Below, piece by piece: positions 6,036-8,376 of a stretch of 8,376 bases of DNA. Origin of the DNA: an uncultured Bacteroidales bacterium (GTDB lineage Bacteria > Bacteroidota > Bacteroidia > Bacteroidales > UBA932); assembly GCA_934702165.1 (NCBI GenBank), contig CAKUYG010000091.1, forward strand, positions 1-8,376, given 5' to 3'. Each line of letters starts with the position of its first letter. Positions within the stretch are counted from its first letter, which is position 1. Below the pieces are notes generated by a model. That model was not told the origin of the DNA and searched no databases. It saw only the letters and a program-made list of their open reading frames with translations. Made by a program: the position numbers and the translations under genes.

Positions 6036-6239
6036 GTGAAAACAACACCATTCATTTTGCTCGTCATGGCAGTGCTCGCGCTGCTGGTATTGTGTCTCTG
6101 CGGATGCAGCAAGGATGAGTTCGGACCGGGACAAGGGAAACTGACCGTGGTCTTCACGCACCCTCAGGACAAAGACATGCCTGTCTGGATCCATCCCTAC
6201 GGCGAGACAAATTCCGCCATTCACTGCCCTTGGCTATGA
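6036..6239 (+). CDS. Small lipoprotein, GTG start, possibly truncated
   Basis: 67 residues beginning at GTG, 14 nt after the DUF3244 stop. MKTTPFILLVMAVLALLVLCLCGC is a clear lipoprotein signal with Cys24 followed by SKDE, so the product should be lipid-anchored. Only about 43 residues follow (GKLTVVFTHPQDKDMPVWIHPYGE ...), which look like one or two opening beta strands that stop early at ATTCACTGCCCTTGGCTATGA. This suggests either a genuine mini-lipoprotein or the stump of a longer one. An in-frame ATG at 6066 would leave a signal without its basic N-terminus, so GTG is preferred. No family recognised. Confidence 0.5.
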   Translation: MKTTPFILLVMAVLALLVLCLCGCSKDEFGPGQGKLTVVFTHPQDKDMPVWIHPYGETNSAIHCPWL

Positions 6240-6280
6240 TTGGTGACAGAAGTGCTATGGCGTCCCCGCTACACCGCAAA

Positions 6281-6312
6281 TTTGCTTTTTTCCTCTGTTC
6301 TTCCCAACTTTG
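6281..6312 (+). promoter_or_regulatory. Promoter of the Cys-rich peptide gene
   Basis: TTTG (6281-6284), 20 nt, CAACTTTG (6305-6312), one mismatch to TAnnTTTG. The -33 box sits in the perfect palindrome GCAAATTTGC (6276-6285). ACCGCAAATTTGC matches ACCGGAAATTTGC at the DUF3244 promoter in 12 of 13 positions, suggesting shared control. A leader of about 55 nt precedes the ATG. Confidence 0.65.
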
Positions 6313-6371
6313 CAAGAATCAGAGTAACAACTATTTTGAAACCAAATGTTTAACTAAAAACAACCTACATC

Positions 6372-6647
6372 ATGAAAGAAAAAACCAAGATGTTCTTGGG
6401 TGCCGCGATGTTGACGGCATCACTTATTACGCTAATCCTCTCCTTATGCGTCCTTGGAGAGACTAAGGCTTCGGCTTATTCCAACGAACTCCCTGGCCAG
6501 GAGCGGTTCCGTCACCCCCAAGCCGTATGGTGTGCTGGAGGCGGTTGGGTCATCCGTGCAGGCTGCTGTTATGGCAGTGAAAGTTGTTCGAACATGAACC
6601 CATGTAAAGGCAAGTCTTTTTCTTGTGACGGTAACAGTTGGTATTAA
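6372..6647 (+). CDS. NVEALA-like Cys-rich secreted leader peptide
   Basis: 91 residues. A basic N-terminus (MKEKTK) is followed by a hydrophobic segment (about 7-28) and a possible cleavage site after ASA (33-35). The remainder is short, Gly/Ser/Cys-rich and holds six cysteines (54, 65, 66, 72, 78, 85), enough for three disulfides. Size, leader and Cys-rich tail, together with the adjacent beta-propeller lipoprotein, fit the Bacteroidales NVEALA peptide group, though the literal NVEALA motif is absent (ETKASAYSNEL stands in its place). It has its own promoter and starts with no evident SD. The propeller gene begins 11 nt after its stop. Function unknown: exported signal, toxin-like or structural peptide are all possible. 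That it is a real gene is supported by the promoter, leader and operon position. Confidence 0.7.
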   Translation: MKEKTKMFLGAAMLTASLITLILSLCVLGETKASAYSNELPGQERFRHPQAVWCAGGGWVIRAGCCYGSESCSNMNPCKGKSFSCDGNSWY

Positions 6648-6658
6648 TACAGATTACA

Positions 6659-7816
6659 ATGAAAAAACTACTACTTATTTTCAGTGCTGCGGCACTGCTC
6701 TGCTCATGCGGTGGTAACAGCAATTCTGTTTCGGATGCTGTAACCCTGAATATTGTCGACAGTACGGAAGAAGTCTCCTCGTTGGATTCGTACATTGAAG
6801 ACATGACAGCGATCCGGCTTGACTCCAAAGCCCAGATTGTAATGTCCCCCAACAAGTTGCTCATACACAGAGATGAACTTATACTTCTATATGCCGGGAA
6901 AGTCTCCGTTTATGGAAATGACGGACAATTCATCCGAAATATAGGAAGAATCGGCAACGGCCCGGGAGAATACCTGCACCTGCAGGACTGCTGCATCAGT
7001 CTGGACAGCAAAGAATTGTTCTGTCTCAACCACACCAATGAAGTGTTGCGTTACTCGTTGTCCGACGGGAGTTTTGTCGGGAAAACACCGACCGGCATAG
7101 CAGGAATAACAGCCTCTGCAATATTTCCAGATGCCGATGGAGGGTTCTATCTGTTTTTTGCCAACCCGTCAGAAGCGGATCTTGCAAACTTCGAAAAAGA
7201 GTTTCTCTGCCTGAGGCGGTTCAGCGCTGACGGCCGCGAAATCGAAGCTATGCTGCCTCGCGATGACTTCAACATCAACATGGGGTTCGCCTCACCGTCA
7301 GTGCAGATTGCTGACAACGGATACGTGCTCTCTTATCGTCCGGGCAGCGGACTCGCATACGAGTTTTCCGATGGCTCGATGACATCATTTGCCGATATAA
7401 GCCTCGGGGCAAAGGGGATTCCGGCAAGGGAAGCGGTGAAAGATGGCGGAAACCCTTGGAACATGATCGGGGACATTTTCATGGCGGAATATTATAAATG
7501 TCCATCCTCCGCCTGCCGGACCTCGGGAAGTTATTATTGCTCCGCTTTCGGCAAGGATTCTTCGGTATGGAATTTTGTACTTGGATCATCTTCGCTGCGA
7601 GGCATCCGCTGGCCTTCCATCGGTGACGGAGCCCAGCCGATGCATGCCATCGCCGCAGACAAAGATTACCTCTATTTCTGCTATGCAGAAACCGGGGCAT
7701 CATCACCGGATGAAGTATCAGACCCTCTTCAGAAAGCCATAATCTCAAGACTCGGCCTTGTCCTCGGCGAAAATGACAATCCCGCGATAATCAAGGTCAA
7801 ATTCAAAGAACTATGA
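6659..7816 (+). CDS. 6-bladed beta-propeller lipoprotein
   Basis: 385 residues. Signal peptide MKKLLLIFSAAALLCSC with lipobox Cys17 followed by GGNSNS, a spacer expected for a Bacteroidetes surface or outer-membrane lipoprotein. The mature part carries the family signature FIRNIGRIGNGPGEY (about residues 92-105), shared by the Bacteroidales 6-bladed beta-propeller group (DUF5128/BF3164-like), and repeated beta-strand blades such as KVSVYGNDGQ, NEVLRYSLSDGSF, LRRFSADGREI and LAYEFSDGS. Family members lack a proven function; they are often encoded beside small leader peptides. A TTG at 6638 lies in frame, but the ATG at 6659 gives the proper signal peptide. It overlaps the next gene by 4 nt (ATGA), so the two are tightly coupled. 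Confidence 0.85.
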   Translation: MKKLLLIFSAAALLCSCGGNSNSVSDAVTLNIVDSTEEVSSLDSYIEDMTAIRLDSKAQIVMSPNKLLIHRDELILLYAGKVSVYGNDGQFIRNIGRIGNGPGEYLHLQDCCISLDSKELFCLNHTNEVLRYSLSDGSFVGKTPTGIAGITASAIFPDADGGFYLFFANPSEADLANFEKEFLCLRRFSADGREIEAMLPRDDFNINMGFASPSVQIADNGYVLSYRPGSGLAYEFSDGSMTSFADISLGAKGIPAREAVKDGGNPWNMIGDIFMAEYYKCPSSACRTSGSYYCSAFGKDSSVWNFVLGSSSLRGIRWPSIGDGAQPMHAIAADKDYLYFCYAETGASSPDEVSDPLQKAIISRLGLVLGENDNPAIIKVKFKEL

Positions 7817-8352
7817 GGAATGCCTCAGCCTCATGGGTAGCTATATTGTATGGTTTGACCATTGTCATCTTGTTTTCAGTTATCGCCCTACAACATAGGG
7901 CGATAACCTTATGCAAGGATGAAATGGGCAGGACGTCACAAGATGGTCTATCTGAATATGTCCTATACTCATTTCATTCGCCTTTAGCTGCTGAAGAACA
8001 AGATGCTATGGAAGCGGTCACCGAACGCCATGAATCAAAAATCAATATTATTGTCCCTGTCTCCGTCTGTTCAGCTTGTCTTATGTCGCTACTCTCAGAA
8101 ACAGAAGTCGCCGGGTTTGGAAACGATGATGTACATGTCACCTTTGCTCAAGACGACATCTATTTCCGCCAAGAACTCAAAGCGAGAGGGTTCAGCAATA
8201 TCAGCATAGATGAGAGTCTGTCAGAGCAGCCGCTGTACGGTATTCTCATATCATCAAAATCGATAAACAAATGGCAGAGGCTGTCCATGAGATACAAAGA
8301 TGGCTTCGAAGAGGCCTTGAGGCTTCTATTGAGCAATACGTCAAAATATTGA
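7813..8352 (+). CDS. Membrane-anchored CxxC (thioredoxin-like) protein
   Basis: 179 residues, start overlapping the propeller stop as ATGA. One N-terminal TM (about 7-27, SWVAILYGLTIVILFSVIAL), then an extracytoplasmic domain of about 150 residues. INIIVPVSVCSACLMSLLSE (77-96) is a beta strand running into Cys86-Ser-Ala-Cys89 and a helix, the layout of a thioredoxin-fold active site, and beta-rich stretches follow (DDVHVTFAQ, YGILISSKS). It lacks the WCxxC tryptophan and an obvious TlpA signature, so the thioredoxin-fold call is inferred from the motif and strand order. Placed after a six-Cys peptide, it is a good candidate for handling that peptide's thiols. A perfect 12-bp hairpin lies in its coding sequence at 7879-7907. 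Confidence 0.75.
   Translation: MRNASASWVAILYGLTIVILFSVIALQHRAITLCKDEMGRTSQDGLSEYVLYSFHSPLAAEEQDAMEAVTERHESKINIIVPVSVCSACLMSLLSETEVAGFGNDDVHVTFAQDDIYFRQELKARGFSNISIDESLSEQPLYGILISSKSINKWQRLSMRYKDGFEEALRLLLSNTSKY
7879..7907. repeat. Perfect 12-bp inverted repeat inside the CxxC gene
   Basis: GTTATCGCCCTA (7879-7890) and TAGGGCGATAAC (7896-7907) are exact reverse complements around the 5-nt loop CAACA, encoding the end of the TM segment and the residues after it (SVIALQHRAIT). There is no T-tract downstream on either strand, so it is not a classical terminator. It would form a strong hairpin in the mRNA 66 nt into the gene. Confidence 0.8.
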
Positions 8353-8354
8353 TA

Positions 8355-8376
8355 ACAGCAGAAGCCCCGATTCTGT
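8355..8376 (-). repeat. GTACAGAATCGGGG-type dispersed repeat, copy 3 (cut by window end)
   Basis: Reverse complement of 8355-8376 matches 712-733 at 21 of 22 positions and 1081-1102 at 20 of 22. It starts right after the CxxC gene stop, with the rest of the unit lying beyond the window. Confidence 0.65.

Noticed and set aside
6230..6466. 78-codon plus-strand frame between the mini-lipoprotein and the peptide
   Set aside because: Runs through the promoter at 6281-6312 and out of frame into the peptide gene; no domain or signal.

Overview
The window looks like a chromosomal accessory stretch from a Bacteroidales bacterium. The signs are promoters of the Bacteroidetes type (TTTG, about 20 nt, TAnnTTTG), mostly weak or absent Shine-Dalgarno sequences, lipoproteins with SC/GC lipoboxes, and protein families typical of this order: 6-bladed beta-propeller lipoprotein, DUF3244, TPR-TM-HTH regulator, DUF4143 ATPase and a short Cys-rich leader peptide. 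Genus cannot be fixed from this sequence; the coding regions look moderately GC-rich, with the ATPase remnant visibly more AT-rich.

Left part (1-613, minus strand): folE (GTP cyclohydrolase I) with its own promoter, followed 13 nt downstream by the first five codons of another gene running off the window. Positions 614-1217 hold no credible gene but are dense in small repeats: a GTACGGGA-rich hairpin cluster, two copies of a GTACAGAATCGGGG-type repeat, and a REPIN-like pair of inverted 36-bp palindromes.

Middle (1218-3848, plus strand): a DUF4143-type ATPase whose N-terminus joins the usual start directly to the region before Walker B, so the P-loop is missing; a third copy of the 36-bp palindrome; then a YhiN/HI0933-family FAD protein.

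Right part (3832-8352, plus strand): a coherent envelope and peptide locus. A membrane-spanning regulator (extracytoplasmic TPRs, one TM, coiled coil, C-terminal HTH) overlaps the flavoprotein gene and ends at a strong terminator. Then come a secreted DUF3244 protein, a tiny GTG-start lipoprotein, a 91-residue leader peptide with six C-terminal cysteines (NVEALA-like in size, layout and context), a 6-bladed beta-propeller lipoprotein, and a membrane-anchored CxxC protein overlapping it by ATGA. DUF3244 and the peptide gene have near-matching promoters around an AAATTTGC element. My reading is that the peptide is exported, may be oxidised or reduced with help of the CxxC protein, and is displayed with or sensed by the propeller, with the TPR-HTH protein as a candidate regulator. 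This system assignment is inference. The last 22 bases are the start of another copy of the GTACAGAATCGGGG-type repeat.
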